Source of the DNA: Caulobacter sp.
GTDB taxonomy: Bacteria > Pseudomonadota > Alphaproteobacteria > Caulobacterales > Caulobacteraceae
Direction of reading: 5' to 3'
NCBI GenBank assembly: GCA_017744495.1
Contig: JAGIBE010000279.1
Location: 1-56,649, forward strand
DNA length: 56,649 bases
The notes beneath the pieces were generated by a model. The model saw nothing but the letters and a program-made list of their open reading frames with translations. It was not told where the DNA came from and did no database searches. Shown in pieces: positions 8,866-16,805 of this stretch; positions within the stretch are counted from its first letter, which is position 1, and each line of letters begins with the position of its first letter. Position numbers and translations under genes: made by a program.

Positions 8866-9126
8866 CTAGCGGGTTTCCGGATCGAACTTGGCCGCCTCGG
8901 CGGGTGGTTCGGCGACGGCCAACGCACGCAACGCGTCGTCCTCCAGCTCCCAAGGATAGAGCGCGGTGCGGTCCTGTTGCTTCAAGCGGCGGTATTCGTC
9001 CGCGGAAAGCAACACCAGCCGCTCGCGGCCATGACTGGTGATCGACACCGGTTCTCGAAGCGCGGCTTCGCTGATCCGGCCGTAGGATTTGAGGAAGTCG
9101 GTAGACGAGATCTTGATACCGGCCAT
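8866..9126 (-). CDS. Phd/YefM-type antitoxin
   Basis: An 86-residue protein with the Phd/YefM N-terminal pattern: ISSTDFLKSYGRISEAALREPVSI followed by TSHGRERLVLLSADEYRRL. This segment normally dimerises and binds operator DNA. The acidic, disordered-looking C-terminus (WELEDDALRALAVAEPP) would neutralise the toxin encoded immediately downstream. The start at 9126 was chosen because GGAGAAAGG precedes it and the family N-terminus begins there. The frame stays open upstream only because it reads through an inverted repeat. Such antitoxins normally autorepress their operon. Confidence 0.8.
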   Translation of the reverse strand: MAGIKISSTDFLKSYGRISEAALREPVSITSHGRERLVLLSADEYRRLKQQDRTALYPWELEDDALRALAVAEPPAEAAKFDPETR

Positions 9127-9132
9127 GGGAAC

Positions 9133-9189
9133 CCTTTCTCCGAGAGAATATTTGAAAAATTCGAATTTTTCAAATTCCTCGGAGAAAGG
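9133..9189 (-). promoter_or_regulatory. Nested inverted repeat covering the antitoxin ribosome-binding site
   Basis: The core is a perfect 24-bp palindrome (9151-9174) of TTTGAAAAATTC followed by its complement. It is flanked by 12-bp arms, CCTTTCTCCGAG at 9133-9144 and its reverse complement at 9178-9189. The arm nearest the antitoxin contains its Shine-Dalgarno GGAGAAAGG. As DNA this fits the operator of an autoregulated TA operon. As RNA it would fold into a long hairpin that hides the ribosome-binding site. Which of the two applies depends on where transcription starts. Confidence 0.65.
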
Positions 9190-9228
9190 CATCCCTCCAC
9201 GCTGATTCCATAGAGGAGCTTAGCCGGC

Positions 9229-9867
9229 TCAACGCCTCGTCAGCTCCGCCTGGACGAGGGCGTGGATGTCGATCCCGTAGATCGTCAGGCCTTCGATATT
9301 GGCGTCTTCGATCGCGACGCCGCTCAGGTTGACGTTGGAAAGCCGGGCCCCGCGCAGGTTCACGTTCGAGAACTCCGCGTCGGACAGATTGACGTCGTCG
9401 AACGTCGCGCCGGGCAGGGCGCAGTCGTGGAACACGGCGCCGGATAGATTGCGGCGCTCGAAGTACGGTCCGGTCCTCGACGCCTCGTTGCCGATCGGCT
9501 GGCCCACGTCGATGCGGTTGCCGTCGGGATCGGCGAACACGAAGGCCCGTAAGCCATAGTCCTTGTCGGCCAGCGACTTGATGATCCGCACGTCCGCCGC
9601 CAGACAGACGGCGTGCAGAGCGTCGACGTCGTCGACCATCAGGTGGCCGATATTGGTGGTCGAAGGCTTGTGGTCGCGCACCAGGCTGAGATGCAGTTCG
9701 GCCTTGTCCTTCTCGAGGATCATGAAGCCGACGGGATCGCCGTTCTGGAACGTCTTGGTGAAGCCCAGCACGTCGCAATAGAAGGCGCGGGCCTTTTCGA
9801 TGTCGCGGACGAAGACGCCCGGCGCGACGCGGCCGAAGGTGATGTCGGAAACGGCTTTGCTAGCCAT
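9229..9867 (-). CDS. VOC (glyoxalase-like) domain fused to pentapeptide repeats
   Basis: Residues 1 to about 125 form a vicinal-oxygen-chelate domain: FGRVAPGVFVRDIEKARAFY, VLGFTKTFQN, AELHLSLV, GHLMVDDVDAL and FADPDGNRIDV. From about residue 138 the protein becomes a pentapeptide-repeat segment with some 12 units of A(D/N)LXX character (RRNLSGAVF, GATFDDVNL, DAEFSNVNL, GARLSNVNL, GVAIEDANI). VOC domains bind metal and act on small molecules or bind drugs; pentapeptide repeats form a right-handed beta-helix and often mediate protein contacts. The combination in 212 residues is uncommon. The frame is continuous, so it is a genuine fusion. Confidence 0.8.
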   Translation of the reverse strand: MASKAVSDITFGRVAPGVFVRDIEKARAFYCDVLGFTKTFQNGDPVGFMILEKDKAELHLSLVRDHKPSTTNIGHLMVDDVDALHAVCLAADVRIIKSLADKDYGLRAFVFADPDGNRIDVGQPIGNEASRTGPYFERRNLSGAVFHDCALPGATFDDVNLSDAEFSNVNLRGARLSNVNLSGVAIEDANIEGLTIYGIDIHALVQAELTRR

Positions 9868-9993
9868 CGCTCACGGTCTCCTGGATCGAGCAGGGGCGAC
9901 GGTGCGCGTGCTCAGGGCGGAGCGGTGTCCGATAGCGACATCCTGCCATGGCGGCTCCGGACGTCCAAGACGCCCGGGCGCTGAAAGTCTGTC

Positions 9994-10905
9994 CTAGTAC
10001 ACGACCCCGCCGACGCCGCCGTCCAGGCTGAGGCTCAGGCCCGAGCTGGACTGCTCGCGCACCGTCTCTTCGCGCTCGGCGGTGTACTTCTCGGTGTAGA
10101 GCATGGTCAGGATCTTCACGCCGGCCCCGTAGCGGCGCAACAGCGAGCGCTCGTTGCAGTCGCGGGCCGGCTTCTGCGGACGGCAGGCGACGGAACCGCC
10201 TTGGGCGCCGGGGCTGAAGTACAGGGCGTCGTTCTTGCCGCAGACATAGGTCTCGCCGCTGAAGTTGCTGCGTTCGATGCCTTCGTATGCCCCGACCACG
10301 TACTGCATGCGTGAGCCGGCGATGCAGCGATAGAGCTCGCCCTCGTAGCCGTTGTCGATCTCGCGATCCGGGGTGACCTGCGAGGCGGGGTGGGGCACGT
10401 CGCGGTCGTCCAGGCAGACGGCGCGGATGACCACGCGCTTGTAGCGGGTGCGGGTGGCCTCGTAGGACGCGCGGCGGCGCAGCTCGGCGCCTTCGACGTT
10501 CAGGCCCTGGATGTAGCCGGTCGAGACCGGGCCGGAATAATAGCCGCCGTGCGTGCCGCCGCCGTAATAGACGGTCGTGCCGGCCGAAGCTCCGGCGCCC
10601 GCGCCCGCGCCGGCCCCCGCGCCGGCCACGGCCGTGCTGGTGGCCGAGGCGCTGGCGTTGACGACGACCGAGCCGCCGACGTGGATGTTGATGCCGGGCA
10701 CATAGACGTTGTGGCCGCCGCCGCAGCTGTCGCAGCTGGGCGGGGTCGGCGGACGCGGCGGGGCCGGCGGCGGGCTGCAGCAGGGCGGGGGCGGCGGCGT
10801 GCAGCTGCCGCACTGAGCGTAGGCGACCCCGCCCAGGACCAGCACGCCGACAAAGGCGGCCAGGCTGAGCCACAGCTTGGACAAGGTCATTTTCGGCGCT
10901 TGCAT
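9994..10905 (-). CDS. Secreted Cys/Pro-rich protein of unknown function
   Basis: A 303-residue protein I do not recognise. It has an N-terminal signal sequence (LWLSLAAFVGVLVLGGVAYA) followed by a compact segment rich in cysteine and proline (CGSCTPPPPPCC and CDSCGGG), then an alanine/glycine dipeptide run at about residues 93-105. The C-terminal 170 residues look globular, with further cysteines (VCLDDR, YRCIAG, TYVCGK, VACRP, RDCNE), suggesting a disulfide-bonded periplasmic or surface protein. The start at 10905 has GGGAAGAGG just upstream; the longer frame to 11121 overlaps the divergent gene. A single-gene unit. Confidence 0.6.
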   Translation of the reverse strand: MQAPKMTLSKLWLSLAAFVGVLVLGGVAYAQCGSCTPPPPPCCSPPPAPPRPPTPPSCDSCGGGHNVYVPGINIHVGGSVVVNASASATSTAVAGAGAGAGAGAGASAGTTVYYGGGTHGGYYSGPVSTGYIQGLNVEGAELRRRASYEATRTRYKRVVIRAVCLDDRDVPHPASQVTPDREIDNGYEGELYRCIAGSRMQYVVGAYEGIERSNFSGETYVCGKNDALYFSPGAQGGSVACRPQKPARDCNERSLLRRYGAGVKILTMLYTEKYTAEREETVREQSSSGLSLSLDGGVGGVVY

Positions 10906-11104
10906 CGGCCTCTTCCCTTCACAACACCCCGACGTGCCGCGTGGCCAAAGCCAAGCAAGAACCACGCCATGCCCGCCGTCCGAGCTCGTCTCGGATTGGC
11001 GGAATTGTCCCAGGACGGCACGGTCCCGGTGCTGGCACGGTTCTCCTTGCAAGCCCGATGCGGTCGAAAAGTGGACCGCGAGCGAGCCCGCGAGGGGAAC
11101 GACG

Positions 11105-11653
11105 ATGTTCCATCCAAGCACGGAACGGTTGATAGACTATTGGCGTAGCAGGGCCGTTAACGACGGCGTGCCCGCGCGAGCCAGCGTCAATCCGGGCGAT
11201 TTCCTCGATCTGCTGCCGCAGGTGTTCATCCTCGGCCGCGACGCCAAGGGTCGCTATCCCGTGCGCCTGGCCGGCGGTTTCGTCACCGACCTGCACGCCC
11301 GCGACCTGCGCGGCGAGGACGCCCTGGGCTTCTGGGCCCTGTCGCATCGGCTGGAGGTCAAGTCGGCCCTGGAGGTCGCGCGCCGCCGGGGCGAGCCGGT
11401 CGTCATCACCGCCGACATCCGTTCGATCGGCGCGCCGTCGGTGGGCATGGAGGTGCTGCTGGCCCCGATGGTCGGGAACGACGGCCAGGTCGACCGCTTT
11501 CTGGGCCTCTACCAGCCCATCGCCATGATCCAGCGCCTGATGGGCCGCCCGGCCTCGGAGCTGGGCGTGCGCAAGATCCAGAGCCTGGGTCCGGCGAACG
11601 AGGAGTCGCCGCGTCTGCGCCTAGCCACCCTGCACGGGCGCCGGATCGCCTAG
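11105..11653 (+). CDS. PAS domain-containing protein (PAS_5/DUF1457 type)
   Basis: A 182-residue single-domain protein that matches the alphaproteobacterial PAS_5 (DUF1457) pattern: TERLIDYWRSRAVNDGVPARASVNPGD near the start, VFILGRDAKGRYPVRLAG, ARDLRGEDALGFWAL, then MEVLLAPMVGNDGQVDRFLGLYQP. Members are cytoplasmic, lack an output domain and are presumed to act as signalling adaptors; one Caulobacter relative, MopJ, influences cell-cycle signalling, but identity with MopJ is not claimed. The start at 11105 follows GAGGGGAACG. The longer upstream frame is not conserved-looking. Divergent from the secreted protein gene. Confidence 0.75.
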   Translation: MFHPSTERLIDYWRSRAVNDGVPARASVNPGDFLDLLPQVFILGRDAKGRYPVRLAGGFVTDLHARDLRGEDALGFWALSHRLEVKSALEVARRRGEPVVITADIRSIGAPSVGMEVLLAPMVGNDGQVDRFLGLYQPIAMIQRLMGRPASELGVRKIQSLGPANEESPRLRLATLHGRRIA

Positions 11654-11764
11654 AAGGTTTCACGAGCTTTTCCGTACCGGGGGGGACGGAAAGGGCGGCG
11701 TGTCGGGGGGACGCGCCGCGGATGGGGAGAGGGCGCCGCAGGGCGACCTCTCCCCATTGGGTTT

Positions 11765-12706
11765 CTACCCCGCCGCGTTCAGGCTCTCGATCACCTCGGC
11801 CGGCAGCTTCAGCCGGGCCGCGGCCGTCAGTTCGTCCAGCTGGGCGACGCTGGTGGCGCTGGCGATCGGGGCGGTGATCGCCGGATGGGCCATGATCCAG
11901 GCCAGGGCGACCTGGGCGGGAGACGCCGACACGGCCTTGGCCGCCGCGTCCAGGGCCGCCAGGACCCGCTTGCCCTTGTCGTTCCAGTAGTCGCGCAGGA
12001 TCGTCTGGGCCCGCGCCTTGCCCTCCAAGTCGGCGTCGGTGCGGTACTTGCCGGTCAGGAAGCCGGCGGCCAGGCCGTAGTAGGGGATGATCCCCAAGCC
12101 CTCGCGCGCGATCAGGCCCGCCAGCTCGCCCTCCACCTGGTCGCGGTCGAACAGGTTGAACTTGGGCTGGATGGTCTCGTAGCGGGCCAGTCGGCCGGCG
12201 GCGCTGGTCGCCAGGCTCTCGCCCAGCCGCGCGGGCGAGAAGTTCGAGGCGCCGATCGCTCGGACCTTGCCGGCCTTCACCAGCCGGTCGAAGGCCTCCA
12301 GCGTCTCCTCGATCGGCGTCTCGGCGTCGTCCTGGTGGGCCTGGTAAAGGTCGATATAGTCGGTCTGCAGCCGCTTGAGCGAGCCTTCCACCGCCGCGAC
12401 GATGTTGGCCGCCGACAGGCCCGGCTGGGCCGGCCACATGGCGACCTTGGTCAGGACCAGAACCTTGTCGCGCTTACCGCTCGCCTTCAGCCAGCGGCCG
12501 ATCACGCTTTCGGACTCGCCGCCCGTATGGCCCGGAACCCAGGCGGAATAGACGTCGGCGGTATCGACCGCGTTGAAACCGCCATCGACGAAGGCGTCGA
12601 GCAGGGCGTGCGAGGTCGCCTCGTCTGCGGTCCAGCCGAAGACGTTGCCGCCGAACACCAGCGGCGCGGTGGACAGGCCCGAGCGGCCCAAAGGACGTTG
12701 GTTCAT
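11765..12706 (-). CDS. Aldo/keto reductase
   Basis: A 313-residue NADP-dependent aldo/keto reductase. The sequence shows the family N-terminus RPLGRSGLSTAPLVFGGNVFGW, catalytic Asp/Tyr in DTADVYSAW, the lysine in VLTKVAMW, and the histidine region DYIDLYQAHQDDAETPIEETLEAF. The IGASNFSPARL motif and the C-terminal cofactor phosphate site (ITAPIASATSVAQL) are also present. It belongs to the broad YajO/Tas-like group that reduces sugar aldehydes or other carbonyls; substrate not determinable. Flanked on its 5' side by a REP-like repeat pair. Confidence 0.88.
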   Translation of the reverse strand: MNQRPLGRSGLSTAPLVFGGNVFGWTADEATSHALLDAFVDGGFNAVDTADVYSAWVPGHTGGESESVIGRWLKASGKRDKVLVLTKVAMWPAQPGLSAANIVAAVEGSLKRLQTDYIDLYQAHQDDAETPIEETLEAFDRLVKAGKVRAIGASNFSPARLGESLATSAAGRLARYETIQPKFNLFDRDQVEGELAGLIAREGLGIIPYYGLAAGFLTGKYRTDADLEGKARAQTILRDYWNDKGKRVLAALDAAAKAVSASPAQVALAWIMAHPAITAPIASATSVAQLDELTAAARLKLPAEVIESLNAAG

Positions 12707-12730
12707 GTGGAGTCCTCGCTTTTCTTGGAT

Positions 12731-12898
12731 CCTCTCCCAGAGGGAGAGGAAGGGCCCCGCCGCGTAGCGGTGGGAAGGTGAGGGGTTACGCCGTCACCGT
12801 CTATCCCGACGCCCTGCCGGCACGCCATCAGATGTTTTAACCCCTCATCCTCCCACGCCTCGCGGCGCGGGTCCCTCCCTCTCCCTCTGGGAGAGGGA
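12731..12898. repeat. REP-like palindromic element pair (inverted)
   Basis: Two related palindromic units face each other. Unit 1 (12731-12785) starts CCTCTCCCAGAGGGAGAGG and ends GGTGAGGGG. Unit 2 (12839-12898) starts AACCCCTCATCC and ends CCCTCTGGGAGAGGG. Each has an outer hairpin of the CTCTCCC/GGGAGAG type and an inner GC palindrome. Similar pairs occur at 18863, 21945 and 53621 in this window. They resemble the REP/BIME class and may act on transcript ends between two leftward genes. Confidence 0.7.
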
Positions 12899-12905
12899 TT
12901 CAGCT

Positions 12906-14567
12906 TTACGCCGCCGCCGCCCTGCCGTCCTCGAACACCGGCGCATCGATCGGGGCGAGGGTCGCCTTGCCGCGGATCAGGTCCGAGGCGCGCTCGGCGA
13001 TCATGATGGTCGGGGCGTTGGTGTTGCCGCCGATCAGGGTGGGCATGACCGAGGCGTCGATCACCCGTAGGCCGGCCACGCCCTGCACCCGCAACTGGTC
13101 GTCGACCACCGCCAGCGGGTCGCCCGCCGCGCCCATGCGGCAGGTCCCCACCGGGTGGTAGATCGTCTCGGCCTTGGCGCGGACCCAGGCGTCGATCTGC
13201 CCGTCGGTCTTCACGTCGGCGGCCGGGGCGTATTCGGCCTCGCGATAGGGATCGAAGGCGGCCTGGGCCACCACGTCGCGGGCGATGCGCACGCCCTCGC
13301 GGATGGCGCGGCGATCTTCCTCGGTGGCCAGATAGTTGGCCAGGATCGTCGGATCGTCGAACGGATCGGCCGAGCGCAGGCCCACCTTGCCCCGGCTCTC
13401 CGGACGCAGCTGGCAGACGTGCAGGGTGAAGCCGTCCTTCTCGACCTGGACCTTGCCGTGGTCCTGCATGATGGCCAGCACGCCGTGGATCTGCAGGTCG
13501 GGGCGGTCGAGGTCTGGGCGCGACTTCAGGAACGCGCCGCTCTCCAGGAACTGCTGGCGGCCCAGGCCCTTGCCCAACAGCATATAGGACAGGCCCGTGC
13601 CCAGCTTCTTCAGGCCCTTGTTGGCCGAATAGGCGGTCTGCAGGTTCTTGGTCGTCCACGACAGGCAGACGTCCAGGTGGTCCTGCAGATTGGCGCCGAC
13701 GCCCTTGGACTCGTGGACGACCGCGATCCCCTGGGCCTTCAGGTCGTCCGGATCGCCGATCCCCGACAGCTGCAGGATGTGCGGCGACTGCACGGCGCCG
13801 GCGCTCAGCAGCACCTCGGCGGCGTGGGCGACCGCGCGCTCGGGATCGGTCCCGACCACGTACTCGACGCCGATCGCCTTGCCCTTCTCGACTAGGATGC
13901 GCGTCGTCCGCGCCTCGGTCACGCAGGTGAGGTTCGGCCGAGTCAGGGCCGCGGTCAGATAGGCCGCCGCCGCGCTCCAGCGCTTGCCGTCGCGGATGGT
14001 CAGGTCGTAGGGGCCGAAGCCTTCCTGCCGGTAGCCGTTGAAGTCCTGGGTCACCGCGTGGCCCGCCTGGCGCCCGGCCTCGATCAGGGCGCCGTAGAAC
14101 GGGCTCTTGGACTCGCCGCGCGAAACGTGCAGCGGACCCGCGTCGCCGTGATAGGCGTCGCCGCCGCCGTGGTGGGTCTCCGAGCGCTTGAAGTAGGGCA
14201 GGACCTCAGAATAGGACCAGCCCGCCAGCCCCATCTGCCGCCACTGGTCGTAGTCGCGCGCGTGGCCGCGGATGTAGATCATGCCGTTGATGGCCGAGCT
14301 GCCGCCCAGGCCCTTGCCGCGCGGCCACCACAGCTTGCGGTTATCCAGATGCGGTTCGGCCTCGGTCCAGAAGCCCCAGTTCTGATCGCCCTTGGCCTTG
14401 ATCAGCTCGCCGACGCCGGCCGGCATGCGCACCAGGATCGAGGTGTTCTTGCCCCCGGCCTCCAGCAGCAGCACCTTGACGTTCGGGTCCTCGGTCAGCC
14501 GCGCCGCCAGGACGCAACCGGCCGAGCCGGCGCCGATGATGACGTAGTCGTAGCGCGTGCTGGCCAT
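12906..14567 (-). CDS. GMC family FAD-dependent oxidoreductase (choline/alcohol dehydrogenase-like)
   Basis: A 553-residue glucose-methanol-choline oxidoreductase. The N-terminal FAD-binding motif is DYVIIGAGSAGCVLAARL. The GMC signature 1 region GKGLGGSSAINGMIYIRG and signature 2 GAVQSPHILQLSGIG are both present, as are the catalytic HPVGTCRMG near the C-terminus and GGNTNAPTIMIAERASDLI. The start at 14567 gives the standard N-terminus; a 24-residue upstream extension has no similarity. The overall pattern is closest to choline dehydrogenase or alkanol dehydrogenases, but no betaine genes are nearby, so the substrate is open. Confidence 0.9.
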   Translation of the reverse strand: MASTRYDYVIIGAGSAGCVLAARLTEDPNVKVLLLEAGGKNTSILVRMPAGVGELIKAKGDQNWGFWTEAEPHLDNRKLWWPRGKGLGGSSAINGMIYIRGHARDYDQWRQMGLAGWSYSEVLPYFKRSETHHGGGDAYHGDAGPLHVSRGESKSPFYGALIEAGRQAGHAVTQDFNGYRQEGFGPYDLTIRDGKRWSAAAAYLTAALTRPNLTCVTEARTTRILVEKGKAIGVEYVVGTDPERAVAHAAEVLLSAGAVQSPHILQLSGIGDPDDLKAQGIAVVHESKGVGANLQDHLDVCLSWTTKNLQTAYSANKGLKKLGTGLSYMLLGKGLGRQQFLESGAFLKSRPDLDRPDLQIHGVLAIMQDHGKVQVEKDGFTLHVCQLRPESRGKVGLRSADPFDDPTILANYLATEEDRRAIREGVRIARDVVAQAAFDPYREAEYAPAADVKTDGQIDAWVRAKAETIYHPVGTCRMGAAGDPLAVVDDQLRVQGVAGLRVIDASVMPTLIGGNTNAPTIMIAERASDLIRGKATLAPIDAPVFEDGRAAAA

Positions 14568-14670
14568 GGCCCGACGTCGCCTCCCTGGAATGTTATCGTT
14601 GTTAAGACAGAGAGTGACCCGTGTTCGCGCGGGCGGCAAGGGGGACGTCAGGGAAGCAGGCGCGACACCC

Positions 14671-15020
14671 TCACCCCCGCAGGATCTTCTCCATCGCCTT
14701 GCCCTTGGCCAGCTCGTCGATCAGCTTGTCCAGGTAGCGGATCTCGCGCATAGCGGCTCCTCGACCTCTTCCACGCGCACGCCGCAGACCACGCCCTTGA
14801 TCTCGGCGCGGGCGGGGTTCAGGCGCGGCGCCTGGGCGAAGAAGGCCTGGAAGTCGGTCTTGCCGGCCAGCTGGGCCTGGAAGGCCTCGGGACTGAAGCC
14901 GGTCAGCCACAGGATGATCTGGTCGACCTCGGCCCGGGTGCGCCCCTTCCTCTCCGCCTTGGCGACGTAGAGCGGATAAACGCTGGCGAAGCTGGTCGTG
15001 TAGATGCGGTGCTGGGTCAT
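14671..15020 (-). pseudogene. DUF2200 gene interrupted by a single-base frameshift
   Basis: The first part reads as a typical DUF2200 protein ([66 protein letters not shown]). It then leaves frame after the codon for EEPL. The expected continuation, [20 protein letters not shown], is encoded intact in the next frame down to the stop at 14671. At the junction the sequence CCGCTATGCGC is one base short of the expected CCGCTGATGCGC, and the span of 350 bases is one short of 117 codons. This is either a true recent frameshift or a sequencing error. Function of DUF2200 is unknown. Confidence 0.8.
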
Positions 15021-15044
15021 CACGAGACGCGCCTTCGATCGGCC

Positions 15045-15575
15045 TCAGTCGAGCCGCTTGAGCTCGGCCCGGTACCGCTTCCAGTTCTCGACATAGTGCA
15101 GGGCCGAGGCCTGCAGGATCAGGGCGTGGCCCTCGCCGATCTCGCGGACCACCTTGCCGGGCGCGCCCATGACCATCGAGTTGTCGGGGATTTCCTTGCC
15201 CTCGGTGATCAGGGCGCCGGCCCCGATCAGGCAGTTCTTCCCGATCTTGGCTCCGTTCAGGATGATCGAGCCGATGCCGATCAGCGAGCCGTCGCCAATC
15301 GTGCAGCCGTGAAGCATGACCATGTGGCCGATCGTCACATTGGCTCCGATGGTCAGCGGGCTGCCGACGTCGGTGTGCAGTACTGATCCGTCCTGGACAT
15401 TGCTGTTCTCGCCGATCTCGATCGGATCATTGTCGCCGCGAACTATTGCCCCCCACCAGATGCTGGAGTTCTTCCGCATGATGACATTTCCCATCACCTC
15501 GGCATTGGGCGCGATCCAGTATTCGCCTTCCGGAGGCAGCGAGGGACCTGTGGCGCCCAAGGAATAGACAGTCAT
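15045..15575 (-). CDS. Gamma-carbonic-anhydrase-like hexapeptide-repeat protein (YrdA family)
   Basis: A 176-residue left-handed beta-helix protein. The hexapeptide repeats run from [12 protein letters not shown] to [14 protein letters not shown]. The expected metal-site histidines occur in [15 protein letters not shown], and the [10 protein letters not shown] loop is typical of gamma-class carbonic anhydrase relatives. The C-terminal helix ([19 protein letters not shown]) is also characteristic. The start at 15575 follows GAGGTG. Members bind zinc, but many lack proven carbonic anhydrase activity. Located 24 bases from the DUF2200 start, so the two may be cotranscribed. Confidence 0.88.
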
Positions 15576-15733
15576 CCGTACACCTCGTGTTCTAAAATCC
15601 GGCAATGGCTTAACGGCTCATAAACCATGCCCGCCCCATTGTATTTCTGCGATTCGAGGGGGAACACTCCCACATCGGGAGACATTCTTCTCGTATCCGA
15701 GCCGCGTTCGATCGCCGATCGCGGCCTCCCGGT

Positions 15734-15882
15734 AAACGGAGACCTTGGGTGTCGGTTTTGGGGTTTGGGCGTTCACATCCGCCTTCGGGGGCAACCACCG
15801 AACCGCCCGGCCGCGCACGCGTCTCCGTTTCACTCCTCCCCACCTGCTCCAAGGACGTCGCCATTCGGCCACGTCCTTTTTT
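15734..15882 (+). ncRNA. Candidate structured RNA or leader upstream of phoH
   Basis: A perfect 10-bp closing helix pairs AAACGGAGAC (15734-15743) with GTCTCCGTTT (15821-15830). Inside it, the CGGTTT and GGGGTT segments can pair with AACCACCGAACCG, and GGGCG with CCGCC, giving a rod-like fold. About 20 bases after the closing helix comes a rho-independent terminator, and 22 bases later the phoH start. This layout fits a terminated small RNA or an attenuator/riboswitch-like leader. I checked for SRP RNA, tmRNA and RNase P signatures and saw none; the motif used for 6S RNA was not recognised either. Family unknown. Confidence 0.4.
15852..15882 (+). terminator. Rho-independent terminator/attenuator before phoH
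   Basis: AGGACGT (15852-15858) pairs with ACGTCCT (15871-15877) and is followed by an uninterrupted run of six T. No coding gene ends upstream on the plus strand: the neighbouring gene is divergent. The terminator must therefore act on a leader or small RNA that starts in the 15.6-15.75 kb gap. It lies 22 bases before the phoH start codon. Confidence 0.7.
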
Positions 15883-15903
15883 CATGCCTGAATGGAGGCT
15901 TAC

Positions 15904-16677
15904 ATGACCAAGCGAGCTCTCAAGCGGATGGTGCGCGAAGGCGCGAACGATGCTGGCCGTTACGACGACGACGCCAAGGTGCGCCGCCTGCCGGTGGAGC
16001 ATCGCCACGCTTGGTCTCCGCTGGGAAATCCGGGGCACGAGGATCGGGACCAGAGTTACCTCAAAACGATCAAACCCAAATCGCCAGGTCAGGCGGGCCT
16101 GATCGAGGCGATCGACAACAAGAACCTGATCATGGCCCTGGGCCCGGCCGGCACCGGCAAGACCTATATCGCCATCGCCAAGGCCGTGGAGGCGCTGGAG
16201 GCCGGCAAGGTCGGCCGCATCGTGCTGTCGCGTCCCGCCGTCGAGGCCGGCGAGTCGATCGGCTACCTGCCGGGCGACATGGAGGACAAGCTGGCCCCGT
16301 ATCTGCGCCCGCTCTACGACGCACTCAGCGACCGCCTGTCGGTCAAGCGCATGCGGGCCCTGATGGCCGAGGGCGCGATCGAGATCGCCCCGGTCGGCTT
16401 CATGCGCGGCCGCACCCTGAACAACGCCTTCGTGGTGATCGACGAGGCCCAGAACTGCACCTACATGCAGCTGAAGATGCTGTTGACCCGCCTGGGCTGG
16501 AACTCGACCATGGTGGTGACGGGCGACCCGAACCAGTCGGACCTGTTGCCGGGCATCTCGGGCTTGGCCGAGGTGTCGGCCAAGTTCGAGGCGGTCGAGA
16601 ACATCGCGGTGGTCCGCCTGGCCGACCGCGACATCGTCCGCCATCCGCTGGTCGCGGAAATGCTGGGCGTTCTCTAA
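15904..16677 (+). CDS. phoH: PhoH family ATPase
   Basis: A 257-residue P-loop ATPase of the PhoH family. It has Walker A GPAGTGKT, the PhoH block LSRPAVEAGESIGYLPGD, Walker B VVIDEAQNC, and the sensor region VVTGDPNQSDL. A basic N-terminal 60 residues precede the core. GGAGG five bases upstream fixes the start at 15904. PhoH proteins are NTPases linked to RNA metabolism and, in enterobacteria, phosphate limitation; the exact role is unclear. The gene stands alone behind the structured leader, and a hairpin follows about 80 bases after the stop. Confidence 0.9.
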   Translation: MTKRALKRMVREGANDAGRYDDDAKVRRLPVEHRHAWSPLGNPGHEDRDQSYLKTIKPKSPGQAGLIEAIDNKNLIMALGPAGTGKTYIAIAKAVEALEAGKVGRIVLSRPAVEAGESIGYLPGDMEDKLAPYLRPLYDALSDRLSVKRMRALMAEGAIEIAPVGFMRGRTLNNAFVVIDEAQNCTYMQLKMLLTRLGWNSTMVVTGDPNQSDLLPGISGLAEVSAKFEAVENIAVVRLADRDIVRHPLVAEMLGVL

Positions 16678-16755
16678 CCCTGTACCCGCAAAGGCGTTTT
16701 CAAGGGTCGTGACGACCCGCAAAACGTGAAAATGCGGAACAAGGCTTGAGTTTGG

Positions 16756-16794
16756 GGCGGTCGGACGTGCAAGGTCCGACCGCCTTAACTGTTT
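16756..16794 (+). terminator. Probable rho-independent terminator between phoH and the OPT gene
   Basis: A perfect 11-bp stem (GGCGGTCGGAC at 16756-16766 with GTCCGACCGCC at 16774-16784) closes a 7-nt loop and is followed by TTAACTGTTTT. The U-tract is interrupted, so termination could be partial. It lies about 80 bases after phoH and about 12 bases before the start of the transporter gene. Confidence 0.6.
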
Positions 16795-16805
16795 TGGGAC
16801 CCTTC

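Noticed and set aside
15734..15882. Identification of the phoH leader as 6S RNA, SRP RNA, tmRNA or RNase P RNA
   Set aside because: None of the conserved cores I know for these RNAs is present; kept as an unclassified element.
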